Below are positions 41,696 to 55,103 of a DNA stretch of 64,000 nt, one piece after another (positions within the stretch are counted from its first letter, which is position 1; every line of letters begins with the position of its first letter). Where the stretch lies: positions 6,488,001 to 6,552,000 of the forward strand of contig NC_068556.1 in the NCBI RefSeq assembly GCF_022201045.2, written 5' to 3'. Origin of the DNA: Citrus sinensis. Taxonomy: Eukaryota; Streptophyta; Magnoliopsida; Sapindales; Rutaceae. A program made the translations under genes and the position numbers. A model generated the notes under the pieces. It had not been told where the DNA came from. It worked only from the letters and a program-made list of their open reading frames with translations, and ran no database searches.

Positions 41696-41815
41696 GAGTG
41701 GAAGGTGATGGTGTTTGGTAAAGGTGCTGTACCTTTTAAGCTGCTGATGGTGTTTGGTAAAAGTGTTGTAATTTTTAAGCTGCAGCTACTGATGGTGTTT
41801 GGTAAATTTTAATAG
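41696..41815. repeat. Three tandem gatggtgtttggtaaa units
   Basis: Three copies, about 50 bp apart, separated by ttttaagctgc-type spacers. They lie just beyond the 3' end of the broken PIF transposase and resemble subterminal repeats of such elements. Confidence 0.7.
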
Positions 41816-42279
41816 TTGTAGAGTGGATGAATATTTGTAATAATTAATTTTAAATAACATTATTTTTAATTGTTAACAAATCAAATTATTTTTCATACTT
41901 CGAATTATTATATTGACATAAAATTACAATTTATTATTGTACAAATTAAAATTAAAATGTGATAATAACATACCTTGAAAATTACACAATCTTTTTATTT
42001 TATTGTGAAATTTCTTATACTAATAGCCTGAACATTAAATTTAATCAATAAAAATTAATAAATTTTGACTGTCTCATAGTGTTCACCAATAGAATAAAAT
42101 ACCTTGAAAATACAGTAGTCACAACGTTTACCTTAAATAAATTATAGAAAATTAATTTACATGCATTTGACATCGCATACCAATAAACTTTACAAATCAA
42201 GCTTTAAATTTTACAAATTCATACAATAAAACATAATCAAATTAAAATGTAATTAATTACAAAATTCGTATAAATATTT

Positions 42280-44911
42280 CTATTGTTGTACCTCCATTAA
42301 ACTCGCAGCAATGCCATCTCTCAAGATTATTATATCTTGAGCTGTATCATCAATTGTTTCATAACTTTCACTAATACTATGACTTGACTCATCCATTATT
42401 TCATCAAAATGATCATGATTTTGTGAATATCTTCTAATATAATTATGTAAGGCCATGGTAGCAATAACTTTTTTCACCTGCTTCTTGAATGGATAGCTTA
42501 GCGTATTTCATAAAATCTTCCATGTATTCTTCTAAACCCCAAAAGTACGCTCAATAACACTTCTCAAGGAAGAGTGATTGTAGTTGAATAATTCTTTATA
42601 ACCCATTGGTTGGCTACCTCTACGAAATAATATTTTCCTAAAAATAAAAATAAATAACAAAAATAAATAACACAATCTAATCAATTGAATAAGTATATAA
42701 AAAAAAATTAGAAACACAAACTTGGAGGAGGGTTTGGAAAATTGAATGCAAGATTCGTAATAGTTGTTTGAAATACCCTTGCATCATGGGCACTGCCTTC
42801 CCAACCAGCCACTGCAAATATGAATTGCATATCAAAGCTACATACAGCCATTACATTCTGAGTTGGTGTCCCTTTTCTACCTATAAATGGAATTTGATCC
42901 TCCGAAGATATTGAGGTAAGTATATGAACACCATCAATAGCACCAATACAATCTTGAGAGTATCACAAGCATATATACATTAACTATTTTATGAAGTGGT
43001 TAGGTTTGTAAAATAAAAATAATAAATTAAATTAGTTTTATCAATTATCTTAAAGTAAGGCATATATTTTAAATCGGGTAATTTTTACTTTCCTCCTCTG
43101 AGCTTTGGACTTTTTGCACTTAGATGGCCAAGATCCATTTATTAGTAAAGACCCCCCTACCGTCAGTTAATTTTGTAGTTGACTGTTAATTGAATTCAAA
43201 AAGACTGAAATACCCCCAATTAGATTTTCAGACTGAACATGCTATACATTTGGCGTGAAAACTATAACAACCACAATATTACCATTATACCCCTTCAAAT
43301 GCAATAAAACAACATAAATAAATGCTATTAATGTTAAAGAAAAAGCTAAAATTTAGCAAATAGAAAATGCAAAATGTAGTTGACTGGTAGTAATACAAAA
43401 ATGCAGCATATCATCTATTTGATGCCAACAAATTTAGTACATAACAAGACTATACATATTCAACAACATCTAACCAACTTAAAGAGACTAATCATTCTAA
43501 ATGGAAACATTTCAAGTTCTCGAAATAAAATTTTATCAATTATCTAATTAACGACTATTGAGGCATATATTACATTATGCAATTAAAAATAATGATCAAG
43601 TGTTTTAAACTTCAGTTTTTTAGCTATGTATAACTGTCATTAAGACAAACAAAAAAAAAATTATTTATACTTTCATACATATTTCAGGCCTATTAAAACT
43701 CACTTTAAAAAGTACATCATGAATATTACAGGGCATAAATCAAATGCATAATCTACCGTAACATAACCTGAAACCATATGCTTGCAAAATACCCAAAATG
43801 ACATTGGAAAATTTATTCTCGATTTTATATTTCATAGTTCCATAAACATTATCAAAGATGTGTCAATGAACAAAGAATGAAGCACAAACTTGACATTTAC
43901 AAACAACTCACCATAATATCAATACGCTCTAAATGGAGCCCAAAAAAAAAAATTTATTCAAAACTAACCTATTATTAATTTCAACATAGCAATTCAAATC
44001 TTTCGAGCATCGGCGAAATTCAGAGCGGGACATAATACAGATTTGGTGTTTCTTCTTCACTTCACACAAGTAATAAATACTGCTTTGCTAGAAATTAAAA
44101 AATTTTTACCTTCTCAACAGAGCTTTCGTCTGAGCTTCATGAAAAAGAAACATTTAGTTTCAGAGAAAAGAGAAAAAGTTTTAAGCTTTTATTTTTTTAC
44201 AATTTTTTATTTATATGAATGATCACAAGACACGATTTTTTCACAATGATTTGACAATTCACTGGGCTCATGTCAACCAAAATGTGTAAAAGTTATGCTT
44301 GTCAAATTAAATTACTAAATTGCCCATAACTAACCATATGAGATCTACTGTTTGCATTCCATAAGGGGGTTTTTACTAATAAATGAATTTTGGCCATCTA
44401 AGTGCAAAAGACCTAAAGCTCAAGGGAGGAAAATAAAAATTACCCATTTTAAATCTTCATATATCTCTTTGGGAGTGGTAATAAAGTTAGGATCCAACGA
44501 TTTTATCAAATCTACAGACATACAACACACACTATCTAATACCTTGTCAAAATATCTACTCACAGTCTCACTAGAATGTTGGAACCACTCCATTGTTGAC
44601 CGATTTCCTACACTTTGCCCTATTGTATACAAAAACATTCCTAACATCTCAAGGCCACATGTTCTCCTTGAACTCTTTAACCCATAATTACCTTTTAAGT
44701 CGGTGTATAATCTTAAAAATACATCACTGTTAATTCGAAACATGTTAAAGCACCTGCTTACATTTCCACCAAGTATTTCTATCAACCATTTATGCCTTGT
44801 TTGAGTAGAATTCATACAAGGCTCTTTATGGATAAACATCAAATAATAATGATGCATCAAAACAGATGTTACACAAACAAGCTGGTCAAACTCCTCTTCG
44901 TTATTATCCAT
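42280..44911 (-). pseudogene. PIF/Harbinger transposase (HARBI1-like), interrupted and degenerate
   Basis: The N-terminal part runs from 44911 (MDNNEEEFDQLV) to 44446 and has the family pattern FRINSDVFLRLYTDL and MEWFQHSSETVSRYFDKVL. A Mutator-like element (43076-44445) then interrupts the codons of EDLKYMPYFK. Below it the minus strand resumes with DCIGAIDGVHI, RKGTPTQNVMAV and GWEGSAHDARVF (about 42735-42970), then GSQPMGYKELFNYN and SVIERTFGV (about 42545-42625). A further piece, VIATMALHNYIRR, ends at 42280. The segment normally bearing the second catalytic aspartate (YxLVDxGYPN type) is absent between the last two blocks, and a frameshift follows ERTFGV. This enzyme would have cut and joined DNA at TAA targets; this copy is dead. 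Confidence 0.88.
43076..44445. mobile_element. Mutator-like non-autonomous element nested in the PIF transposase
   Basis: A 1370-bp element has long inverted ends: the left starts gggtaatttttactttcctc and the right, read inverted, starts gggtaatttttattttcctc. Similarity continues for about 80 bp, through gcacttagatggccaa. It is flanked by a perfect 10-bp repeat, attttaaatc (43066-43075 and 44446-44455). One copy of that repeat is native transposase coding sequence, so removing the element plus one repeat restores the interrupted codons. No coding capacity is visible inside. Confidence 0.9.
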
Positions 44912-45445
44912 ATCTTTAGATCAAATATATAACTGATTACCCAAAATTATAATGAGATAATTCAAACTACCAGCTGGCCGAATTCAGACTCCACTCTCAA
45001 AGTAGATTCATGATTAGAAATAATCTTTTGAATTTCATTCTGCATTGTTCATAAAAAAAGGGGGAATAATGAAATAGTTGCACAAGTAATTGGATTCATT
45101 GTTGAAATATGAAACGTCATTTAATAAAAGAGTAAAAAAATGAAAACACATGAAGTTTGTTGCAAGATGAAATGTTATTCACTCATGCATTAATTTTTTA
45201 ACATTCCATCATTCCCAGCCTATTATGTTATGCCAGCTATTGTCCAGTATAAATTCAATGTTCAGTAATAAAATAGATTATTCTTTATGTTATAAATTCA
45301 ATGTCCAATAATACCACGACCTATTATGTTATGACAGTTGTGTCAAAAGTTATCTAGTTTTAGAATTGAGTGGAATACTAGTTTAAAAAAAAAATTAAGA
45401 ATAAAATAGATTATTCTTTTAATTGTTTCAACAGGATCTCCATAT

Positions 45446-45760
45446 ATGAATGTCAAGCTGCTGGCCTTTAATTTATGCAAGCAAAATTTCCCACACAGTA
45501 AACAAAGATCAATAGCACAAGATATGGAAACAATGAAAAGTATGCTTTATGAAGCAACATTAAAAAGGAGTATGCCTACCTCGTTAGAATTGCTTCAACA
45601 AGATCCATTAATTATGTATGCTTGGGCATGTTGATTTTGTGAATGAGATTATACGCCAAAAGCCAGAGCTTGCTGGAAAGTTAAGACGTAATTTTGGAAG
45701 ATATATTAATAATCATTTCAATGCGGTTATATGGATACTAAAAGAATTGTGTGTGTGTGT
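45446..45760 (+). pseudogene. Ankyrin-repeat (BDA1/ACD6-like) gene fragment
   Basis: Two short frames read LYEATLKRSMPTSLELLQQD then GHVDFVNEIIRQKPELAGKL. These match the start of plant ankyrin proteins of the BDA1/ITN1/ACD6 kind, where the two blocks are joined by one ankyrin helix pair. Here the joining segment is deleted and the frame is lost at about 45620. Nothing downstream continues the repeats. It lies between the PIF transposase and the Myb/SANT ORF, so it may be a captured host fragment or an older relic. Confidence 0.7.
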
Positions 45761-46907
45761 GTGTGAAAGAAGAAGCTTTTATGTAGTTGTGGGCTATTGG
45801 GCTATGATATGTAACATTGTAACTTGAGCTCATTTGGGAGTGTTGTAAGGTAGCTCGGCTGCCAAAACCCAACTACTAAAGTGTTCGGTTACACTTGTAA
45901 CTGAGTTTTTGCAGCTCAGCAGATTTTTTTTCCCAGCCGTAGGTTAAATTACTAAATTAGCCTTACATCTTATTCAATTTCAATTTTATCCTCCTCATTT
46001 TTAAACTTCATTTCATATCAATTTTTTTTTGAAACAAATCCTAAACACCCATTTTAATCAGCACGATTCCGACTGTAGCAGTTCTTGATGCGATTTCGAC
46101 ACCGATAATTCTCATCGACGCAATTCCAACACCGGCCACTCTCATACGCCTCTGTCAGTGGTGCATTTTCCTTTACTTGTTGTTTGTTTTTTAGTGCTCC
46201 TTTTTCTATTGCATGCAATTTTTCATTTTCTTCCTTTTTGTTCATAATTTGTTGGGGGCTTTTGTTTAGAATAAATTGATGGGTGATGGGTCATGCGTAA
46301 TTTATTTGCTTGTAACCACTATTTTTATTATAGTTTTTATTTTTGTAATTGCTTTTTGTAGACACGGACATCCCATGTTTGATGAAATTCCCCTAATAAA
46401 AATCCATCTCAAACTTATTTGAGCAGAGTTCATGCCCTGATATTTTAACAAGTTTCAATTTCGTTTATATTTATCTGTGGAATTTGTAATATACAGTATG
46501 CACTTATGAGTGGTATAGGTTGTTTTCTCAAAGTTTGAGTTTATGATTTTTATTATCTGGTTGTGTTCATTTGCCTCAAATCCTGTATTTTTTATTTGAG
46601 TTTTCAGTTATTTGTATCATGACAAAACTCATACTTTAGATGTATTTCAGTTATTTGTATCGTGTGCTATGATCATTATTGTTTGTTGGAAAAGTATTTC
46701 AAGTAAACTAAGTGTTTGATTAAAAGTATTTTAAGTAAAGTAAGGTAACAAGTAAAGTAACTTGTTCTGGTTTGCCATTTTTTTTAATATCGAATTATTT
46801 TTCCTTCCACCATCCATAACAAGATTCTAGTAATTTTCTCAACCTCTATATTCTTATTTTTCCTATATTGTTGTTTGACAAAGAAATATTTTTTTTTCTA
46901 GGTTTAA

Positions 46908-47522
46908 GTGTATGAAATTATGTCTAGTAGCTCAACTAGTAAGGCTACCTGGAACCCCCAGACTTTAGATGTATTTTGTGACTTATGCATTAAAGAGGTG
47001 GATATTGGACATCGTTCTGGGACTCATTTAACTTCCCATGGATATGAAAATTTGATTAAGGAGTTCACTAAAGAAACTGGATTAGATTACAACAGAACTC
47101 AAATGAAAAATAAATGGGATTCTCTTAGAACTGATTGGAAATTGTGGAAGAATTTGATTGGCAAGGAAACTGATTTAGGGTGGAATCATATGTTGAGGAC
47201 AGTTGATGCAAGTGAGGAATGGTGGGAAAAGAAAATAAAGGAAAATATGCAATTCAATAGATTTCAGAAAAATGGTATTGATCTAGAGTTGGAGAAAAAA
47301 TTAAATTTAATGTTCATGAACACTGTGGCTACGGGTGAGCATGTTTGGGTTCCCTCATTTGGTTTTCCTTTAGAGAGTAATGATGCATCTGAATCTCTTC
47401 GTGTTGAGAGTACTGTTGACTCTTATGAGTATATTGTGTCTAATGATAGTAAGGGAATCAAAGGTAAAAGAGTGGATATAAAAGGGAACAAAGTAGGAGG
47501 TGCTGCAAAACTGTCAAGGTAG
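46908..47522 (+). CDS. Myb/SANT-like DNA-binding protein of a PIF/Harbinger element (C-terminally truncated)
   Basis: A 204-residue single frame; the family start is probably the second methionine, MSSSSTSKATW at 46920. Residues about 12-105 form a Myb/SANT-like (Myb_DNA-bind_3) domain: TWNPQTLDVFCDL, GYENLIKEFTKETGLDY, QMKNKWDSLRTDWKLWKNL and EWWEKKI. In plant PIF/Harbinger elements such a protein is the second ORF; it binds element ends and helps the transposase enter the nucleus. The frame stops at a TAG directly after KLSR. The next codons would read FDRLINAVEKRN, matching family tails, so the stop is probably a CAG-to-TAG nonsense change. The neighbouring transposase is broken, so autonomous movement is excluded. 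Whether it is expressed is unknown. Confidence 0.7.
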   Translation: MYEIMSSSSTSKATWNPQTLDVFCDLCIKEVDIGHRSGTHLTSHGYENLIKEFTKETGLDYNRTQMKNKWDSLRTDWKLWKNLIGKETDLGWNHMLRTVDASEEWWEKKIKENMQFNRFQKNGIDLELEKKLNLMFMNTVATGEHVWVPSFGFPLESNDASESLRVESTVDSYEYIVSNDSKGIKGKRVDIKGNKVGGAAKLSR

Positions 47523-47925
47523 TTTGATCGTCTCATTAATGCAGTAGAGAAAAGAAACACAACAACTCCAAACTCTCAAAATGATACAAGAATTGTGTGT
47601 GTGTGTGTGTGTCTACTGGGCTATGTTATGTAACATTGTAATCATTTCAATAAGAGACAGACACACACAATTCTTCGTGTTGAGAGTACTGCTGACTCTA
47701 ATGAGTATATTGTGTCTAATGATAGTAAGTGAATCAAAGGTAAAAGAGTGACTGTAAAAGGGAACAAAGTAGGAGGTGCTGCAAAACTGTCATGGTAGCT
47801 TGATCGTCTCATTGATGCAGTAGAGAAAAGAAACACAACAGCTCCAAACTCTCAAAATGATACAAGAATTGTGTGTGTGTGTCTATTGGGCTATGTTATG
47901 TAACATTGTAATCATTTCAATAAGA
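47397..47925 (+). repeat. Tandem duplication of the Myb/SANT ORF tail
   Basis: 47397-47655 and 47673-47925 are about 93% identical (period 276), from cttcgtgttgagag to catttcaataaga. The second copy repeats the last third of the ORF and its 3' flank. It carries extra lesions (AAG GGA to AAG TGA, and AGG to TGG) but the same TAG stop. Confidence 0.92.
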
Positions 47926-48029
47926 TTAAATGGATACTAAAAGAATTGTGTGTGTGTGTGTCTCTCAAGTGAATGTAGTTGTGGGCTATTGGGCTATGTT
48001 ATGTAACATTGTAACTTGGACTTTATTTA

Positions 48030-49119
48030 GGAGACTTAGGAGTTGTTTTTTTTTTTCTTTTTTTTTACTTAATGATTTAATTAACATAATTTCAATCAGT
48101 TAAATCATTAAGTTCGTTTATTTTTTTAATTTAATAAAAAGCCTTTAGTCATTAAGTTATTAAGCTATTTTTTTTAGTTTTTTTAATCTAAAAAGTCTGA
48201 ATGATACAATTAAAAGATATCATCTAAAATATCTCTATCTAAATAATTAATTTTCATCCTCACCTAAATAGAATTTACTAACTAGTATTATTACCCATTT
48301 CTAAAACTTGTGAAAATATAGCGATAAACTATTATTATTTTATCCTTTTGTTTTCTTCAAATTAGCATTATTTGTCTTCATAATTTTTTACGAATATTTT
48401 TCATGTAAAAACATTATAAACTGCAATAAAATTGGTTAACACGTACTGATTTAGAATATTAAAGGATTTATTCAATTAAACATGATTTATATTATGATAA
48501 TATATTATGTTATTTATATTATTTGAGATGTTTAGTATTTATTTTACATTTATAATTTGTAGGGTCACAATTATAAAAATATTAATTTTTAGACCTTTTA
48601 AGTAAAAAAATAACTTTATATTTATTTTTAACGATTAAAAAAAATACACATATCATTCAGATTTATACATTCAAATATATTTAAAATTTATACTAATTCT
48701 AATTTTTTCAGATTTTAGATTAAAAAAAATGCCACCTTACTCTTTTTATTCCACGCCAAACTCCTCCTACACCACAAATAAAGTCCCAAAAAGTGGTATT
48801 TCGAGTCCCCCTTCAGTCGTACATACCTTGGCCCGTAGACCAGTGGATCACTCGGCTTGACTTTGGTCAACAATTGATTTTTACACATCATTAATTTTAA
48901 ATTGAGTTTTTTTTTAATTATTATTTTTTTAAAAAACCTTAAAAACGAATCTGTTAAAGAATGGGAATTACGCCACTGTAATTTCAGTACTTCCAAATTT
49001 CACTCACTGCATTGCTAATCATTTGCAATATTGAACTCTTAGTTATAATGATCAGTTCTTTTTTTTTAAAAAAAAAATGATTAAAAATTATTCCATATAA
49101 ATTGTAGGATTCATCATAG
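48030..49119. other. AT-rich spacer upstream of the tRNA gene
   Basis: Poly(T) and AT-rich sequence with an imperfect palindrome near 48070-48110 (atgatttaatta ... cagttaaatcat). No gene. The ORF at 48715-48996 has no recognisable similarity. Confidence 0.5.
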
Positions 49120-49159
49120 GTTGAGATGGCCGAGTTGGTCTAAGGCGCCAGATTAAGGT

Positions 49160-49192
<33 letters not shown>

Positions 49193-49200
49193 TCTCAACA
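49120..49200 (+). tRNA. trnL-AAG: tRNA-Leu (anticodon AAG)
   Basis: An 81-nt gene folds as a class II leucine tRNA. Acceptor strands are GTTGAGA and TCTCAAC plus discriminator A. The D arm has TGGCCGAGTTGG (A box). The anticodon loop TTAAGGT has AAG at 49155-49157. A variable arm (GTCCGAAAGGGC region) and a T arm with GGTTCAAATCC (B box) follow. No intron is present and CCA is not encoded, as expected for a nuclear gene. A TTTTTT Pol III terminator lies at 49211-49216. With inosine at position 34 it would read CUU and CUC. Confidence 0.97.
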
Positions 49201-49210
49201 AAAATTCATA

Positions 49211-49216
49211 TTTTTT
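49211..49216 (+). terminator. Pol III terminator of tRNA-Leu
   Basis: Six consecutive T residues start 11 bp after the mature tRNA end. Confidence 0.85.
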
Positions 49217-49325
49217 AAAAAAACAATATTTTAATATAAATTTCGTAGGCCGCGCCTTTTTAAATCCCTCAAATCTTCGAATTGCAATAAATTGGCGAAC
49301 GACGCGAAAACGAAAGTAAGCAAAA

Positions 49326-51789
<2,464 letters not shown>

Positions 51790-51890
51790 AACTGGGATAG
51801 TTTCTAACAGCTCTATTTTGTGAATTGTGTTTTAACTTTCATTACCAAGTTTATTCACTTCTATCTAAATAGCTTGTGCCCCTTGGATAA

Positions 51891-51919
51891 TTTCGTTTCG
51901 TTTCGTTTCGTTTCGTTTC
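51891..51919. repeat. TTTCG pentanucleotide microsatellite
   Basis: About five and a half TTTCG units just downstream of the E2 gene, probably in or near its 3' UTR. Confidence 0.9.
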
Positions 51920-52222
51920 CCACAATTGCAAGCATATTTCTCATGGCATGCTGAATGGTGCATAGCTAAAGACAACAAATGCTTACTATATGTTGGTCAT
52001 GAAGTGATGAAAATAAAACGAGCCTTTTACATCCACCCAAAGTCTAAAGCTACCCACCATTCATTAAAAGTGGGCCCAAAAGCATCGCGTCCGCAAACTC
52101 AGCGGGCTTGCTAAAAGCCGAACCGATCCAGGCCCGGCACGGCCCACATTTCACGCGGATAATAATAACGCGAGCTCTTCCGTTTCCGTGCTGTTTGGTA
52201 ATAAGAGGCGGTCGAAGAGCTC

Positions 52223-53422
52223 ATGGCATCGTTTTGTCTATCTACGGCATCGACATCGAAAACCCTAGCATTTGCTCCTCCGCACGCGGCCAAAATGACA
52301 TCGTCATCGGCTTCAACGAGCCACAGCTGCAGCTGCTCGATGGAATCGGTGCCGAATTTCAGTTCAAACCGTTTGATTCCGAATAATCGGATTGCGCAGA
52401 CGCTGGTGGTGCCGCAGTTCGGCTTTACCCGTGTGATTAGATATAATCAGAGAGCGAAGAGGCAGGTGGTGCGTATGGCTCCCGAGGAAGAGAAATTGAC
52501 TCGCCGTAGTCCTCTCGACTTCCCCATCGTAAGCTATTCGTTTTAATTCTACTTTTCGAGATTCAGCTTCTTATTCATGTATTTATTTATTTGTTTAATC
52601 TTTTGATTTATTTTTCTAATATTGTTAATCAAGCTTGAGTTTTGTTGTTATGTAATTTGATTATCCCTGATTCGATTTATAATCTTCTGTATTGGTCACT
52701 AGAATTATAAACATATAGAGACTGTAATTTTTGTCCAAGCGCACCATGTGATTGAAACTTCCAGTTTTTGAGATTGCTTTTGGCTCGTTAAAAGAGCTTG
52801 CAGATAAAAACTGCTCGTCTTTTTTTATTGTCTAGGGGTTTCTGATAGTTGCTTTCAAAATTCTTCCTTTTTTTAAATTTTTAATATAATTAAAATGACT
52901 ACCTCAAATTGTTTTTTGGAAATTTTTGTTAGATGTTTATACAAAATAGGCACCCAAGTGCTTTAATAGGAAGTTTTTTTGTTTGAAATCTTATCTAAAA
53001 GTGCTTTGAATGTGCTCTTTGCTTTCGGTTATAGAGTGCTTGGTAGAGGATTCAAGCTTTTTAGCTTTTGTTTTGAATTAAATGAATAATTATCAATATG
53101 AATTGTATTTCCTAGATGTTTGGTTATTTGAAAATTGTTTCTAGTGGATTTAATTTTTTGATATGTGTCAATTGTAAGAGCTGGAGGTGGTAAATGATAT
53201 CTGTTTATCTCTATGTGGCAGGAGTGGGAGAAACCTAAGCCTGCCCGTAGACCTGATATATTCCCCCAATTCAGTCCAATGAAAACACCATTACCGCCGC
53301 CATTGCCGTGCGATCCTCCAGAAGAAGACGAGGAAGAGGAAGAAAAGAAAGAGGAAGAGGAGGAAAATCCCGATAAGGAAGATCCCGACAAGGAAGAATC
53401 AGGGAATTCCAATTCTCAGTAG
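52223..53422 (+). CDS. Small predicted plastid protein with acidic C-terminus
   Basis: Two exons, 52223-52528 and 53222-53422, separated by a 693-bp phase-0 GT-AG intron, encode 168 residues. The N-terminus (MASFCLSTASTSKTLAFAPP...) is rich in Ser/Thr/Ala and poor in acidic residues, like a chloroplast transit peptide. The conserved part spans the junction: RRSPLDFPI then EWEKPKPARRPDIFPQFSPM and TPLPPPLP. The tail is a Glu/Lys-rich run ending GNSNSQ. No enzymatic domain or transmembrane segment is visible. I recognise the EWEKPKP...PQFSPM core as shared among land-plant proteins of unknown function. An Arabidopsis counterpart may be At3g24506 (memory, uncertain), which would fit the gene neighbourhood. 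Confidence 0.85.
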
Positions 53423-54783
53423 TGTTACGTCAGTAGCAGGGCTATACTTTGAGTTCACTAAGCTGGAGAGTGTGTTAATAATCATCATGTGTGCTTAGTG
53501 TAGAAAAGGGGATGGCCCGATATTTTTGCCACTTGAATGTTGTCGAAGGTGATGTTCCTCCTTATCCAGTTGAAAGGATATTGAAATCTCTCCTTTGGAA
53601 CTTCTTGCAGGATTATTATATGTAGGCTTTTATTTCCATTTTGGCAGAGTATTCTCTTTTTCAAGTAATATGAGATTGGTTGCTTGAGCGAGTATTTTTG
53701 AAATGAGATGTAGCCCGATAATTTATTCCCCTAGAGCTTCTAATTTGTTCTCTTGTCAATTGGTTGTCCTTTAGCTAATTCTATTATCAACACTAGAAAG
53801 ACCACCTTGCTTTTATAGATTCCTCAACTTTTCAGAATGTATATGATACAGTCTTTTAGCTAATTCTATTGAGTTCAGAATTCCATATTCTATGATGTAT
53901 AATTCTGTCATTAACTTGAGTACGAGACTATTGTTTCTATTAACCACCGGGTAAACGTTGAATTATTTTTCTCGATAATTTTCAAGATATTTTCAAATTA
54001 ATATAAATGAAAAATTATCCTATCTTGAAAATTATCATTTCTTGAGGGATAATTCAAAATTAACCTTTAACGTTTTTGCCTCCTGAATCTGTATTTGGCC
54101 AGACAAACTATGAAATTATGTCAACTTCGTCTTGAGTGTTCATCTATTAACAGCAAGATTATTGTTGGTCGCACCAATTTGTTGCATGAGTAAATTCCAT
54201 TTTCTTATAAGGTGGCACATGGAGCCCGCTAGAAGCATTTGCTAGCCAGAGTCTTATTTGCCCACAGCGTAGCAATAAATTAAGCATCTAATGGATATTC
54301 TCTTTCTGCTCTCTAAAGTGCCTGCCCCCTGCTTCAGATGAGACTAATTGGTATCCGTGCGGTCACTATGTTTAGAGCAAACTGTAACCTATTTCGATTA
54401 TTCAACTAAGAGACGACTGAGCAAAGTTTTGATCATTTCTTTTTCAAATTTCAATGGAAGAAAGGTTAATTAAAGTAAACTAACATTCAAATGATGAATA
54501 GCCAATACGGATATAAGATAATTGTTAAGTAATATATTAAGTCTAGCTAAAAATCATCTGTTTCTAGAAATATTGAAAAGAAACATTTCAGGCAAAGAAA
54601 GAAAGAAGCAACGTACACAATGTTAGCTAGTAGCTAGCGTGTTGTAAGACTTGCATGGACGGTTAGGTCTGACAGTCAGGTGGAGATTGGCATTGGTAGG
54701 CTGCTTCAGGTAAAAGAAAGAATTACATCTCCTACACATTTCTCGGTCTTAAATTCAGTTCACCCAAAGCAGAGCCATCAGCC
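53423..54783. other. 3' UTR of the plastid protein gene and spacer
   Basis: The first few hundred bases are moderately balanced in composition and probably transcribed (aataat-like signals near 53475 and 53667). I see nothing else recognisable. Confidence 0.45.
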
Positions 54784-55103
54784 ATGGTACGTACATGCAT
54801 TCGTTTGTGTGATGACTCTTCAATACATTTTATCAGCTTCATTTGCTAGCTGTCTAATTTGATTCGCTAATAAAGCAGTGCGTATTTCGTTTGCAGTCGC
54901 TGACGCCATTGATGTTCCGGTCGGTGGTGAGGCTAGTAACGTCGATAGTAGATGAGCCGGTAGTTTCAGTCACGACAATACTTTACTACAGTGAACTTCT
55001 ACCTCATAATATCTTCTTGGAGAGAATGGTTCGACGCCAGTTACTTGGTCGCGAAAATTATCTTTTCCACTTCCTCATCAACTTCTTGCGATGCTTTTGG
55101 TAG
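54784..55103 (+). CDS. Possible small gene with a start-codon-only first coding exon
   Basis: An ATG at 54784-54786 is followed directly by a good donor, gtacgtac. A TTGCAG acceptor at 54891-54896 opens a 207-bp frame to 55103. Joined, this gives about 68 residues beginning MSLTPLMFRSVVRLV, without a known domain and with a hydrophobic C-terminal end. Composition from 54895 to 54970 is markedly less AT-rich than its surroundings, hinting at coding. Introns directly after the ATG do occur in plant genes. I do not recognise the product, and a chance ORF or gene remnant is possible. Confidence 0.25.

Larger units (their letters stand above)
45744..48023. repeat. Four copies of a GT-run module
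   Basis: The module is aagaattgtgtgtgtg, followed by a variable gap, then gggctatgttatgtaacatt. It occurs at about 45744-45824, 47588-47640, 47866-47910 and 47942-48018. The first and last share longer flanks (tggatactaaaag upstream, gtagttgtgggctattg inside). The copies link the ankyrin fragment to the duplicated Myb tail. Microsatellite-driven unequal exchange or template switching could explain it. Confidence 0.85.

Noticed and set aside
41640-45960. Terminal inverted repeats bounding the whole PIF/Harbinger element
   Set aside because: Candidate ends near 41700 (ggtgtttggtaaa) and 45880 (gtgttcggttac) are in the same orientation, not inverted, and no TAA pair could be assigned; boundaries left open.
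45744-48023. Regularly repeated units that might be read as a CRISPR-like array
   Set aside because: A plant nuclear locus; spacing is irregular, the repeats are GT microsatellites with shared flanks, and there are no cas genes.
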